Shown: in pieces, positions 26,150 through 36,600 of the stretch
How the letters are laid out: every line of letters starts with the position of its first letter
Position numbering within the stretch: position 1 is the stretch's first letter
Assembly: GCF_010093535.1 (NCBI RefSeq)
Contig: NW_022985188.1
Coordinates: 563,686-627,685 of the forward strand
From: Lindgomyces ingoldianus
Lineage: Eukaryota; Ascomycota; Dothideomycetes; Pleosporales; Lindgomycetaceae
Reading direction: 5' to 3'
Length of the DNA stretch: 64,000 nt
Made by a program: the position numbers and the translations under genes
Notes under the pieces: model-generated
The model's input: only the letters and a program-made list of their open reading frames with translations
The model's database searches: none
What the model was told of the DNA's origin: nothing

Positions 26150-28212
26150 ATGTATACGCCATCTCACAGTAAGTAGTATTGCCTCATTCGTAACAGTGTC
26201 TTACTAACAATCACAGCCATGGTGACTCCTTTTGCCCCGGGTACTGACACCATAATCGCATGGGAATCTGTGCAGTCTTGGGTACAACAGGCACTCCCAG
26301 TCGGCAAGGTTGATTTCGACAACTGCGACATCGGCTTCGCAGACTCTGCTATGAATGATACTGGTTTCAACGACTTTCTTTCACTCGGGCAGCTGGCCTT
26401 CACTTATGACTACCCGCAGCATGGCCTGCCTAGCCCGCCTGGCCAGTTTGGCGTGCGTGATATCTTTTCACCCAATCACCCAAGCAACCAGATGACGGAA
26501 TTCTACGGTGCTACTGATTACCCTCCCTTCACCTTCGGTGGCGTGCATTTACCTCAAGGTTCGCCTGCATATCCACTACTGTATGCCCCTGCTGCCATGC
26601 CCGGCGATCACGACTATTTCCCGGATATTGATGGTAAGTGATGCCCCTTCATTCGAGGTCATATGTTGTCAAGGACATGTTTACTTCATCACAAGAAAAT
26701 ATTGGAATTGTTGGCGGTAGTTGCGAAGAAATTCCATCAAAATATAACTATACCAATCTGCACAGATTTGACGGCGGCGCGTTGTTGATGAGGCCACCGC
26801 CTCGCTCTACGCGTGGTGTTGCGCCTACTAGACTCGAAGATGACGAGAACTATATGGCAGGGTATCAGCCGAACCGGAATCAGAACGAACCTAGCGAGAA
26901 TCACACTGATGCAGCTTTGACTGCGGAGGCAATTTCATCCGTTGCTCAGAATGTGGCTCCGACCACGCAAATGGCCCTGGACACGCCGTCGTGGCACCGG
27001 CATCAGATGCTCGGTCACGCTGTCTCTGTTCCAGCTATACCGAAGTTTCCGACTACACCAGCCAAGGCCAGGGATCCTATGGGAGGTCTGGCAAACACTG
27101 TGCCGAAGCGCGTTGCGTTTTCTGCTCGAGATTGGAATGGAGGGTTAGATGAGGGCCAAGAAGGTGTGAGGGTTTCAAGCACGAGGCGGAAACGCAACTT
27201 GAGCGCTATTGAAGAGGATTCTAACCATAGCCCTGATCCTAGTCCCGGCCTTCGTTACGGCTATGAAGCTCCAGCAATCGGAGAGCCTAGCAGGAAGCGC
27301 CGTGCTAGAACTGTGCACATCACCACGCCTGGCAGCAGCCTCCCCACGAACGCGCCTGAGCTCTACAGTGAGATGGTCAAAGGCAGTCGCAGCACTCGTC
27401 GTGGAAATCGAAGCGTGGGAACCCTCCCCCCTACCCACCATTTCGGCATCGATTACAACGCCACCCGCGTTTGTCCCCTTAACCTCATCGGTGGCCACGG
27501 TTGTGTCAAGCTAACTCCAAATCTCTTCCTCAACTCAGCCGCGCAATCTAGGACCACCAAAGCCACACCCTTCGTGTTCAACCGCCATATATACCCAGCG
27601 CAGGATTTTGTGAACCCGGGAAATACAGCCTCGCTCATTCCTTCTGCGTACGCCGCTCAATCCGCTGCTCCTCGAAATCTCACTGCCGGATATGATCCTG
27701 CCGACCCCCCACTCTTCGGCATGGGTACCGATTCCCAGGCCTTCAAGGACCTAGCGGCACATCGCATGGAATATGGAGGAGAGTATGCGGCAGATCTTAG
27801 CGCTATGCCAGAGGTTTCACTTGAGAGTGGGCTGACTGGTGTTCCATTTAAGCCGTTTGATATGGAGGGTGGGAAACCAGGAGAATTGGAACGTGTTATG
27901 CCACCGCAGGACTGGGAGGAGGGTCTCTTTGCGCTGGTGCCAGGAAGGGGCCATGGAGTTATGGGTGAGGGTAGGGGTAAGGTTAGGGATGAGACAAGAG
28001 GAGAGGGAAGGGGACAGGTGGATGATGCGGGAGAGCTGTTCAAAGTCTGCACGATCGATGATGATGGCATGCTGTGCGGACCAGAGGATAAGGTGTTGAG
28101 TGAGGAGCGCGCGGAGGTGGATTATCTTCTCCGTCTGCATGGTAAGGGAAGCGACTGTGAGCTCCGCATGTATAACCGTGGGGGTTGGAGGCATTCGCGC
28201 CAAGGCGAGTGA
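26150..28212 (+). CDS. Unknown, largely disordered protein
   Basis: Proposed exons 26150-26168, 26217-26633 and 26696-28212, 650 aa. Intron 26169-26216 (GTAAGT...CACAG, branch CTAAC) is convincing. Intron 26634-26695 (GTAAGT...ACAAG) is chosen because it alone bridges the stop after FPDIDGK into the downstream frame at phase 1. The N-terminal part is hydrophilic and acidic/aromatic; the middle has basic clusters (STRRKRN, SRKRRART) and Ser/Thr/Pro-rich linkers. The C-terminal part includes VDYLLRLHGKGSDCELRMY. No catalytic motif, signal peptide or membrane span is visible. The basic clusters could be nuclear localisation signals. Function unknown. Confidence 0.55.
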
Positions 28213-28582
28213 TGGTGTTGTCTGCCTACGTGGCGCGTTCTCGGGCGAATGTTGACATGGTCTAGGCTAAGGCCATAGATCTGGCTACGTAATGATGTGG
28301 TGGTGGTATCTCGGGCGTGTGGCTTGAGCTGGCCGCGTAGTTCACAGGTAGCTGGGGGATAATGTGTTTGCCGTCTGTCAGGCTTTAATGGTTCGGTAGT
28401 GGGATCGGTCCTAATATCATGCTTTCGTGTAATGCTAGTCTAAATGAATATCAGCACTTTCGACTTCCTCAACTGCTATCTACCCTCAGAGCCTTTCATG
28501 CTGCAGTTACAATCTAGACAATGTACTCTAACCTTATCACAAGCCCCTATCTAGCCATGGCAATTAGCTAGCCTATCACCCC
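28213..28582. other. Convergent intergenic spacer
   Basis: 370 bp between two converging genes, holding both 3' ends. Nothing else is seen. Confidence 0.4.
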
Positions 28583-29713
28583 TCACACTACCGGGAACGT
28601 CCCCGTCGCCACAAACCCCTCTCCCTTCCTCCTCTCCGCCCAATCCCTCAATCCCTCCTCCAACCCTCCAACCAACCCCTTATTAATCCCCTCCTCACAG
28701 AAGCTGACACGCCCCGGCCACCAAGCCAAAAGCTCCTGTGCCAATGCCCCACTCCCCGCATCTAGCAATCCCACCGCCACATCCACGATACTCTGTCTCG
28801 CATCCCCATCCCAAAACACGTTCGCCCCGCAGACACTACAAAACGTCCTAGTCACATTCCCCGAACTGCGATACGTTTTCATAGTACCCCAGTAGGGATT
28901 ACGTGAAAACGGGATGGTTCCTGCGGAGTCGAGGGAGATGTTGCATGTGGGGATGAAGGCCCAGAAGGTGATGTCAAAGCCGGAACAGCGGCGGCAGGAG
29001 ACGCATGTGCAAGTTCCGGCGAGGTAACGGGTGGGATATGGGAGCCACCACGGGTAGTTTTGCGGGTTTGCAGGCGAGCCGGAGTGGTATGGGACCAGGA
29101 GGTCTGGGTAGGAGGATGATGCAGTTTTGGAAGAGGGGTTGGGGGGGTGGATGAAGAACTGGGTGCCGGTGCAGTGGCAGTGGGCGCGTATGCTTCCAGT
29201 TGCGCCGTGGGTGATTGTTGTTGAGAGTTGGAAGGAGAGAGGTGCTTCTTCGCTTTGGTCGGGCTCTCGCAGATACCGTGGTAGAGGATTCCCATTTATG
29301 GCGGTGATGAAGTTACTAGCGCCTCCGTCTGGAGTGTCTTCAACCCAGATATGCGCTTTGAAATCTACAATCCCGTCTGTACTCTCCACTATTAAAGTCC
29401 CAGTCGCTGCTTCGAAATGCCCGTCTGAGGCGTATTCAAGATACATGTGTGTACCGCATGTTGTGCAGAAATACCGCGTTAGGATATCAGAGCTTTTATA
29501 GGGTGTGAGCGCTGAGAGATCGGGGTTTGGCGAGGTAGGGGATGTGGAGGGGAGGGAGATGTAGGATGTTAACAGGGAGCCTGAGATTCGTCGCGAGATG
29601 TTGCAGTTGCAGAAGTGGGCAGGGAGGGGTAGGGAGGAGAGTGGGACGGTGAATGTGTGGGTGTTGGTGCCGCAGTGGCAGGATAGTTTAAGTTCTCTTG
29701 AAGCTTCGACCAT
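28583..29713 (-). CDS. Tandem GFA/CENP-V domain protein
   Basis: Single-exon minus-strand gene, 376 aa, true ATG at 29713. It has two GFA (glutathione-dependent formaldehyde-activating enzyme-like) zinc domains. Domain 1 has CHCG (Cys12, Cys14), CNCNISRR (Cys35, Cys37) and YFCTTCGTHMY. Domain 2 has HCHCTGTQFF, CTCVSCRRCSGFD and TFCSVCGANVFWD. In domain 1 the third cysteine of the usual CxCxxC-RR motif is serine (position 40), so one zinc site may be incomplete; domain 2 keeps the full set. The family binds structural zinc and is mostly uncharacterised in fungi. S-hydroxymethyl-glutathione formation is known for bacterial Gfa only and should not be assumed here. A downstream G/A-rich bias makes the codon use somewhat unusual. 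Confidence 0.85.
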   Translation of the reverse strand: MVEASRELKLSCHCGTNTHTFTVPLSSLPLPAHFCNCNISRRISGSLLTSYISLPSTSPTSPNPDLSALTPYKSSDILTRYFCTTCGTHMYLEYASDGHFEAATGTLIVESTDGIVDFKAHIWVEDTPDGGASNFITAINGNPLPRYLREPDQSEEAPLSFQLSTTITHGATGSIRAHCHCTGTQFFIHPPNPSSKTASSSYPDLLVPYHSGSPANPQNYPWWLPYPTRYLAGTCTCVSCRRCSGFDITFWAFIPTCNISLDSAGTIPFSRNPYWGTMKTYRSSGNVTRTFCSVCGANVFWDGDARQSIVDVAVGLLDAGSGALAQELLAWWPGRVSFCEEGINKGLVGGLEEGLRDWAERRKGEGFVATGTFPVV

Positions 29714-30235
29714 TGTAGGAGGGCAATGGGTAGTTGGTATTTAGTCGTTTCTTGTGGGACAACTTTGGTTTAGGGCTTCATATCGCTATCAAGATAGAGA
29801 GAGTGTGAGGCGCTCAATTCAGAGGCTACCCCGCTTTGTTAGAACGTGGTTAAGCGATGCGAAATACAAAGTTGTCTTAAATGTGCCATGCTTTATCTCA
29901 CCTGTGTTTAATTTAGCTAGTTTTAAACAACATTAACATGTGTGCAGGACATAAAAGACTATTTAATGTTCCTCTAGTATCTGTGTTTAAGCTGGTCTAC
30001 TTTAGGTCTAAGTAAAGTTATAATAGGTAGATAAAAAGGCCTTATGTATAGTATATGTAAGCTTTTAGTAGAAGCAGAGATGAGGAACTAAGCTAATTGC
30101 TTAAAGAGTGTACCTAGGGGTCTATGTATATGCGAGAAAAGGGGTAAGTCTTAGCAACAGAAGACTATTGTAACATGCAACTATTGTGTAAGCTACGCGT
30201 AAGAGCTATGTAGAACTACTTAAACACGCCCCCAA

Positions 30236-30345
30236 TGTAAGGACAGGGCTCTGTACCACTGCTCCAATACAACTAAAAAGGTGCGAATAATCGACTAACA
30301 GTTGATCTTCGTACAGAATAGTATATATACCCGTCGCGCGTAAAG
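30236..30345 (+). repeat. Truncated LTR-like fragment, inverted partner of 40155-40270
   Basis: The sequence from TGTAAGGAC to ATATATACCCGTCG matches, in inverted orientation with few mismatches, the right end of the LTR-like repeat at 40081-40270. Similarity stops around 30345. It includes a TATATATAC promoter-like box at about 30322-30329. Confidence 0.6.
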
Positions 30346-30710
30346 ACCCTAGTACAAGCCGTTTCCAGCCTTTGAGTGCATTATCCTTTGTAAAGACTAG
30401 CGGCCTTAGAGCTTTTATATATAATATACCCTCTTATTTTACGTTTAAATTGCTTTTTTAAACATAATAGACTACTTTTACTTAAGCTTTACTAAGCTTT
30501 ACTATTTACTTTAGAAATAGCTACACCTATGTAGAAGTTATTAGAGAAGACTTTAATCTTTATACTTTAAAGTAACCTATTTTAGTAGAGGCTAAAGCTA
30601 GCTTTTTCTAGCATTAACTTTAAGTTTTTAATTTTAGAAAAGTCTTTAAAAGACTGTAATAAACATAAAAAAAAAGGCTATTTAAAATCTATTAACTCTA
30701 TAAAAGATAT

Positions 30711-30821
30711 TGTAAGAGCACTGTAAAGCAGGAAGCATGAAGCGCAGAAGAGGGTACAGGATAGTATTGATAGACGAATCCTTGAGGAGACTCAGGAGTT
30801 CGTGAAAGGATAACCGTGACA
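30711..30821 (+). mobile_element. Solo LTR, short form, TSD GATAT
   Basis: 111 bp starting TGTAAGAGCACTG and ending AACCGTGACA, flanked by perfect 5-bp duplications GATAT (30706-30710 and 30822-30826). It is a shorter version of the 178-bp repeat at 44560-44737, lacking an internal segment of about 67 bp. TG...CA ends plus a 5-bp duplication indicate a solo LTR. Confidence 0.8.
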
Positions 30822-30978
30822 GATATAGTAACTTGAAAATAACTTATTAAAAATGCTTACACCTAAGTTAAAGTTTTTAAGTATTAAAAAACTTTATATA
30901 AACTAGATATAAAAAAGACTTATAAAGTTACTAAAAGAATTTTAAAAAAATCTAAGCTAAACTTTATAAAGTTAAAGC

Positions 30979-31268
30979 TGTCGGTTAGCTCACTCCTCTA
31001 GATGGCTACGCATCTGGTAGTGGGTCTCTTCTCTGCGTGGCTACGCACGCGGTAGGTGGATAGGCAGCTGTACGCTAAGCGTACAGCCTGTAACAGGGTG
31101 AGCAGGCAAAGATCTTCTTGTGATTAACTACTGCCCTCTCTCTTTGTACAAAGAAAGAGGGTTGTTAAGTACATTTAGCCCCTAACGCACAGGCTAGATA
31201 GCCAACGTTTCAGGCAACTTAATTCAGCCGTACGCGTGTACAGACGCAGCTGTACTTATGTACAGACA
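30979..31268 (+). mobile_element. Solo LTR, TSD AAAGC
   Basis: 290 bp of GC-normal sequence inside AT-rich debris, starting TGTCGGTTAGC and ending TGTACAGACA, flanked by perfect AAAGC duplications (30974-30978 and 31269-31273). The interior has two related segments around GGCTACGCA. Orientation is unknown. Confidence 0.75.
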
Positions 31269-31975
31269 AAAGCACTTTTTTTTAATAAAATTATAGAAAA
31301 TAAAAAAAGCTTACTAGCCTTAAACTAAAGCACTTTTAGACTACAGCAAAAAAAAACTCTACTATAAAACAACTTACTTATTAAATACTAAGCCTAGCAA
31401 TGCTATTTTAGTAAAAACTAAGTAAATATACTTTTAAACTAAAATAACTAGTTAATACTTATTAATTTCTAAGAAAGTAAAGAACTTTTTTATACCTTTT
31501 TATAAATTTTTAATAACTAAAATAGAAGCTTTTTTAGAAATATCTAGTAAAAAAATTTGTTTAAAAAATAAATAAAGCTTTTAAAGTTTCTAGTAAAAGC
31601 TTTTATACTTTTCACGAAAAAGAAGAATAAAGGTCTACGCTTATATATAGACTATAAAAGACTAAATAATTAAACTATTCTTTTATATAAAGATTCTTAG
31701 ACTAACTAAAGTAATCTAAGGTCTATATTAAAAAGAGAGATAAATAAAAGACAGCCTTCTAGACTTATTATAAACACTATAGGTACATAGTAGCTCTCTT
31801 TAGACTTATAGATGCTTCTATAGTTTCTAAAAGTTTATTAATAAAAACTCGACAACTTATAGTAGGTACATCTAAGATTGCGCTGCAGTGGGTGAGCAAC
31901 GTTGAGCAAGGGTAAGCAGACCTGAGCTGAAGCTGAGCCAGGCTTCAGCGGAACTCGGCCACACCAATGTATTGT

Positions 31976-32176
31976 TGTAAAGATGGGATGGTAAATAGCA
32001 CGGATAGCACTGAGAGCAAGCTTTCGGAGAAAGATAGGAGTGTATTGTAAGAGAGACGAATCGCTGCCAAGCTTTGCTTGTCAGGATTCATGCTTATATA
32101 CGAAGCACAGGTCATACGACCTCCAAACAGGTCAGGTGAGGCCATACTGGCCNNNNNNNNNNNNNNNNNNNNNNNN
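31976..32176 (-). repeat. 3' LTR of the gypsy element (partly in the gap)
   Basis: Starts TGTAAAGATGGG at 31976 next to the duplication ATTGT. The 177 bp up to the gap align without indels to the right LTR, so its end is predicted at about 32176 inside the N run. On the minus strand it carries TATATAAG (32100-32093), a TATA box. It is little mutated and keeps its CpG sites. Confidence 0.85.
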
Positions 32177-32277
32177 NNNNNNNNNNNNNNNNNNNNNNNN
32201 NNNNNNNNNNNNNNNNNNNNNNNNNNNNNNNNNNNNNNNNNNNNNNNNNNNNNNNNNNNNNNNNNNNNNNNNNNNNN
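32153..32277. other. Assembly gap (125 N)
   Basis: Run of 125 undetermined bases inside the left LTR and the adjoining inner end of the element. By comparison with the right LTR the first 24 or so hidden bases should complete the LTR. Confidence 0.99.
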
Positions 32278-32756
32278 AAGTTTATTTAAAAATAACCTAG
32301 AGTTATTAGGTAAAAGTAAAGTAAAAGTATAAAGTAAAAGTAAAGGTAAAATAGCAGTATATCTCACGCTAATAGAGTAGCAGTTAGGACAGTATATATA
32401 GGGTCTAACTGTTCTAGAAATCTATCTCCTTTACACCTCTGCCCTTTTTACAGCTTAGAATTTAGAAGATTCTAAACTTTTTAAGGTAAGTATATTCTAA
32501 GCCACTCTAGCGTAATCTAGCGTAAAGGGGTGCTAACAAGCTTTAATAGTCCTATCCTACCCTGCTTGCGCCTGCCTGTTGCCTAATCTGCTTTTAGCTC
32601 CTTCTCTTATGCTTAACTTTACTTAACAACTTTAAAATAGACCTCTGTAGCCTACTCTGTTGTAATTTAGCTATAGTTTCTCTTAAAAAAAATTAATTAG
32701 CTTTTACTAACATAAACTTACGCTCTAACAACTCTTGTGTTTAATGCATTAATAAA

Positions 32757-33665
32757 ATGTCCTACAAGGGCATTATAGATAAGAGTGGTAGCTATTATAT
32801 GCTTATAGACAATAAATTACGTTGTGGCATAAAGGAAAAGAGAATTAAGTACACTAAGTGTGCTTATTACCTTAAATTTAGTAAAAAGTGCTTTAAGGTG
32901 CGTACTCTAGCTCCTTTTAGCGTATTTACGCGCAGTCTGTCCAGGCTAACCCTAGATAGCTCCCTGTTACCTTTAAACCTAAATAATAGGCTCTTAAGAA
33001 CGCTGTGCTTAATGTTTTAGCCCCTATTAATTTACTTAACCTTGCTTAGTTAGCACAGGCTAACGCAACAGTTATGTTATAGGTAAACACTATTATTTAG
33101 TTCCTTTAGGCGTAAGTCTTTCTGTTACAGCACAATCTAGCTTAATTAGCCTTGTTCTAGCTCTTAATAGTTCACAGCAAAAACAAAATCCTGTACAATA
33201 ACCATCTGTACACGCACAGTGGCGTTATAGGCAAAATTGCTAAGACTAGAGTTGTTTTTAAGAAGCGCGCCTGCTCTAAAGCTAATATTGCTAAGAAAGA
33301 GAAAAAGAAGCGTAAGGCGCTTAAGAAGAACTCTAATAAAGATAAAGCTGCAATAACTTTATCTAAGAAGGTAAGTACGCGCTATTCTTAACTATTCTAG
33401 CACTAACTAGCATAATAGAAGAAATATAGTGTTAAAAGTGTCTATGTTACTAAAGCTAAGTAATGTTGTTGTGTTAATGCTGCTAAAGCTGCTAATGCAA
33501 TCTACTGCGTCTCTAAAGAGCATAATAAGGCTAATAATATTAAAAATAAGGCTAGTTAGGATTAAACCTTAGCTAAAAAGAGGTAGCTAACTAGGTATAA
33601 TAAGAAACATCCTAATAGTTGTTCTGCTGTTGCAAATTTACCTACAGAGGACCTTAATGTCTAAT
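32757..33665 (+). pseudogene. Extra ORF remnant in the gypsy element, antisense to pol
   Basis: Two plus-strand coding remnants lie between the integrase region and the 3' LTR, opposite in direction to pol. The first (32757-33020, open for 87 codons) contains a Cys/Lys pattern (LRCGIKEKRIKYTKCAYYL). The second (about 33240-33663) is Lys-rich (KKEKKKRKALKKNS, SCSAVANLPTEDLNV) with several stops of the kind made by CpA-to-TpA change. Many frames elsewhere in the element are far shorter. Reading these as one former protein with a basic, possibly zinc- or DNA-binding region is inference. Confidence 0.4.
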
Positions 33666-36600
33666 CTAGGGCCCTGATGGCACAATCTAGTGTAATCTAG
33701 CGCATCCTATAGTAAAAATAGTTAAGAATGCATAGTATAGTGTAGTTTTAAGTTCTTTAGCTTAAGCTTCTTTCTTCTTTCTTTAATAAAGTTAAATACT
33801 CTTATATTATGTCCCTTAGACTTAAAGTGTAACTGTCTTAGTAGTAATAAATTAATCTACTTCTAGCTTACTTACTTTACAGCTCTTTTATTCTAAAAAT
33901 CTTAGAATGTTCTGCTAGACTTAAACTCTACCTTTTTCTTGCTAGTATAAGTTATTCTAGGCTAGGATGTTTGTTTTTTCTATATAATAGATTTTTTTAG
34001 GTTAAAATAACCCTCTTCTTAACTCTAGTAAGCTATTCTATGCTAGAATAGCCTTACTTAGTCTAACTAAGGAATCTTAGGTCTAAATAGGCTATGTTGT
34101 CTTTCTATTCCTATAGCGCTATTAAACACCTCTTGTTAAAAAAACCTTAAGTAAAGAAAAAATAAAGTAAAAGTAGCTATACTTAATTTATTAAGTTACT
34201 TTTTTTTTTTTTAAAAAGTTTAACTTAAACTAGCATAATTTAATCTTTTACTATATATTTCTTTACTTTTTTAAAATACTTTTAATGTGTTTAAGCTAAT
34301 GTTAAGTCTAAGTTTTTATAAGTTTTTTTTAGATAGATAACTTTTTTATTTTATAAGATATTTCTATACTCTAACTAAATTCTGTCTCTAGTTAAGTATT
34401 TTTTTTACATAGTACACATTATCCCCTATAGCGCGTAGAGTGTTTATAATTAGTTCTAATTATAACTTAAGACACCCTTTCTAGGTATATAGCTCTAAGA
34501 GTAAGACATAGAACACTAGATAAACTTCTCCTAAATTAGGTAGGTCTACTTTATACGCCTCTACACTAATCTAGGCTATAACTTTTTCTAGTTTTAAAAA
34601 CTTTTAGTCTAACTTTTTCTTTAGCCTTATTAATTTTATGTGTTTATTAAAGACTAATACTTTGTCTTCTACTTGCAGCTGTATATACTTTTATTATTTA
34701 TCTACATACTTCTTTTAATACATATTTACAGCAATAATTTTCTAGCAGCATTTTAACTGTAGAGCAAGTGCTTTCGCGGCAACTCTGTTTGCCATGTGCG
34801 ATTCCCCCTAACCCAGGGGTTCTCTAGGCCAATCTGGCCCTCTTGGGTTTGCTCTGTAGTATGCTTGGAAAGGAGTAACTCCTGTGGTCGCGTGTACGCT
34901 ATTGTTATACGCAAACTCTGCTATTAGTAACTACATTACTTAATTATCTTATTCTAGGCAACAGTAACATCTAAGGTACTGTTCTAGAGTTTAGTTTTAT
35001 CTTTTAGTCTACTTATTAGTCTTAGGATAGTAGGCTAACAAGAGAATTCTTTATATGCTAAAGTAGTAATAAAAACTATCCTAGTACTTTAAGTTTATTA
35101 TTAGCCCTTAATTAAAAATAATATTTTTTAGAACTTTATAAAGGTAAATAACTTTTTTTAACTAAACTTTTACTAGGTTTAAAGCCTTCTAATTAGCTCT
35201 AGCTAGCATATAGTAGGCTATCTTAGTAAGACAGTCTACTATTATAAGGATTGCATTATATACTAACTCTAAGTATTTATAAGGGGGCAGCTGCGTTATA
35301 AAATCTATTATAACATCCTACTAGAGCCTATTAGGCAGTAGCAAAGAGTAAAGGAGCCTATATAGGCAGTGTTGTAGAGCTACTAATTGTCTGCACTTTA
35401 AGTAGTTATTATAGTACACCTTTACATTCTTCCTAAGCTCTTTTTAATTATATTAACATATAATTTTTTTAAGCGTCTTTTTTACACTAAAGTAGCCTAC
35501 TAATAGGCTGTTATAGCACTTTTAGAACGCTTTTGCTTTTTTTTAGTCTATTATTAAGGTCTTTCTTTTTATATTAGCTATAGCATGTTGTTTTAGCCTA
35601 TTCTAAAAATAAGTGTCTTTATTAAGGTTCTTTTTATCTTTTATTTTACTCTTAGTGTTTAATAAGTCTGTTTTGTTATAGTCTTCTCTAATACCTAACA
35701 TAAGGTTCTTATTATTATCCTTCTTTAGTTCTTTGCCTATAGCTCTTTTAGAATCTAGCTATTTTAGCCCTTATTCTTTTTTAAGGTAGTTCTTAGCTAA
35801 GCCTAAAGAATCTTAAGAACATGTAATAGCTATAACTATTAATTTTTTATTATAATTTTATTAATTTAAAAGGTTGCGCATGTCTATTACATATGCTGCA
35901 TTCCCTTTCTAAGAAGGCTGTTGTAACTCCTTAATATAGTTAAGTCTTCTTAAGGGTCTATCTGCTAGGTTTAGCTTCCCTAGACAGTGCGTAATAATAA
36001 AATTATATTTTATTATTCTTTTATAAGCTTAGACCTACTAGTAGTTTAAAGTTTTAGTTTCTATAAACTAGCAAAGATTATTATAGTCTATAAAAAGTTT
36101 AAACAGTAGACCCTAGAGGTAATGTTGCTAATATGCTAAACTTTTATTAATAGTAAGTAACTTTTTATTATAGGTATTATAATTATACTTAGCTTTACTT
36201 ATCTTTTTTAAGAAGAAGCTAATTAGCCTTTATTAAGCCCCTCTAGTCTTATCTAAGACTAATTAGCTTAAAATGCTATAAATTATACTCTTTAAGGTGT
36301 TAACCTTTACTTTAGTTTTCCTATTAGTATTAAAATAAGCTAATATAAAAACTTTAAGAAATAAGTTTTAGAGCTTTTAGAAGGCTGCTTTACTTTTAAG
36401 ACTAATATTAAGCTTCTAACTTTCTTTTTACTTTTACTCTTAACTACCCTTTGCTGCGTCTAGGCCCTTCTAAGTTAGCTTAGTAAAGAGTAGAGTAATT
36501 AAAAAGAAGTTAGCAATAAACTGCCTATAGTAGTTTATAAACTTTATAAAAACATAAATATCCTAAACAGTCTTTAGCATTAGCTACTCCTAGATTATCT

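Larger units (their letters stand above)
29890..31970. repeat. AT-rich, RIP-like transposon debris left of the gypsy element
   Basis: Base composition falls sharply at about 29890 and stays AT-rich to about 31865 with dense stop codons in all frames, unlike the gene arms. GC-richer islands inside correspond to LTR pieces listed separately. The last 100 bp (31870-31970) are again GC-normal. No intact coding frame is seen. Confidence 0.7.

Noticed and set aside
29754..29936. 60-codon frame upstream of the GFA gene
   Set aside because: Not recognisable and runs into AT-rich debris.
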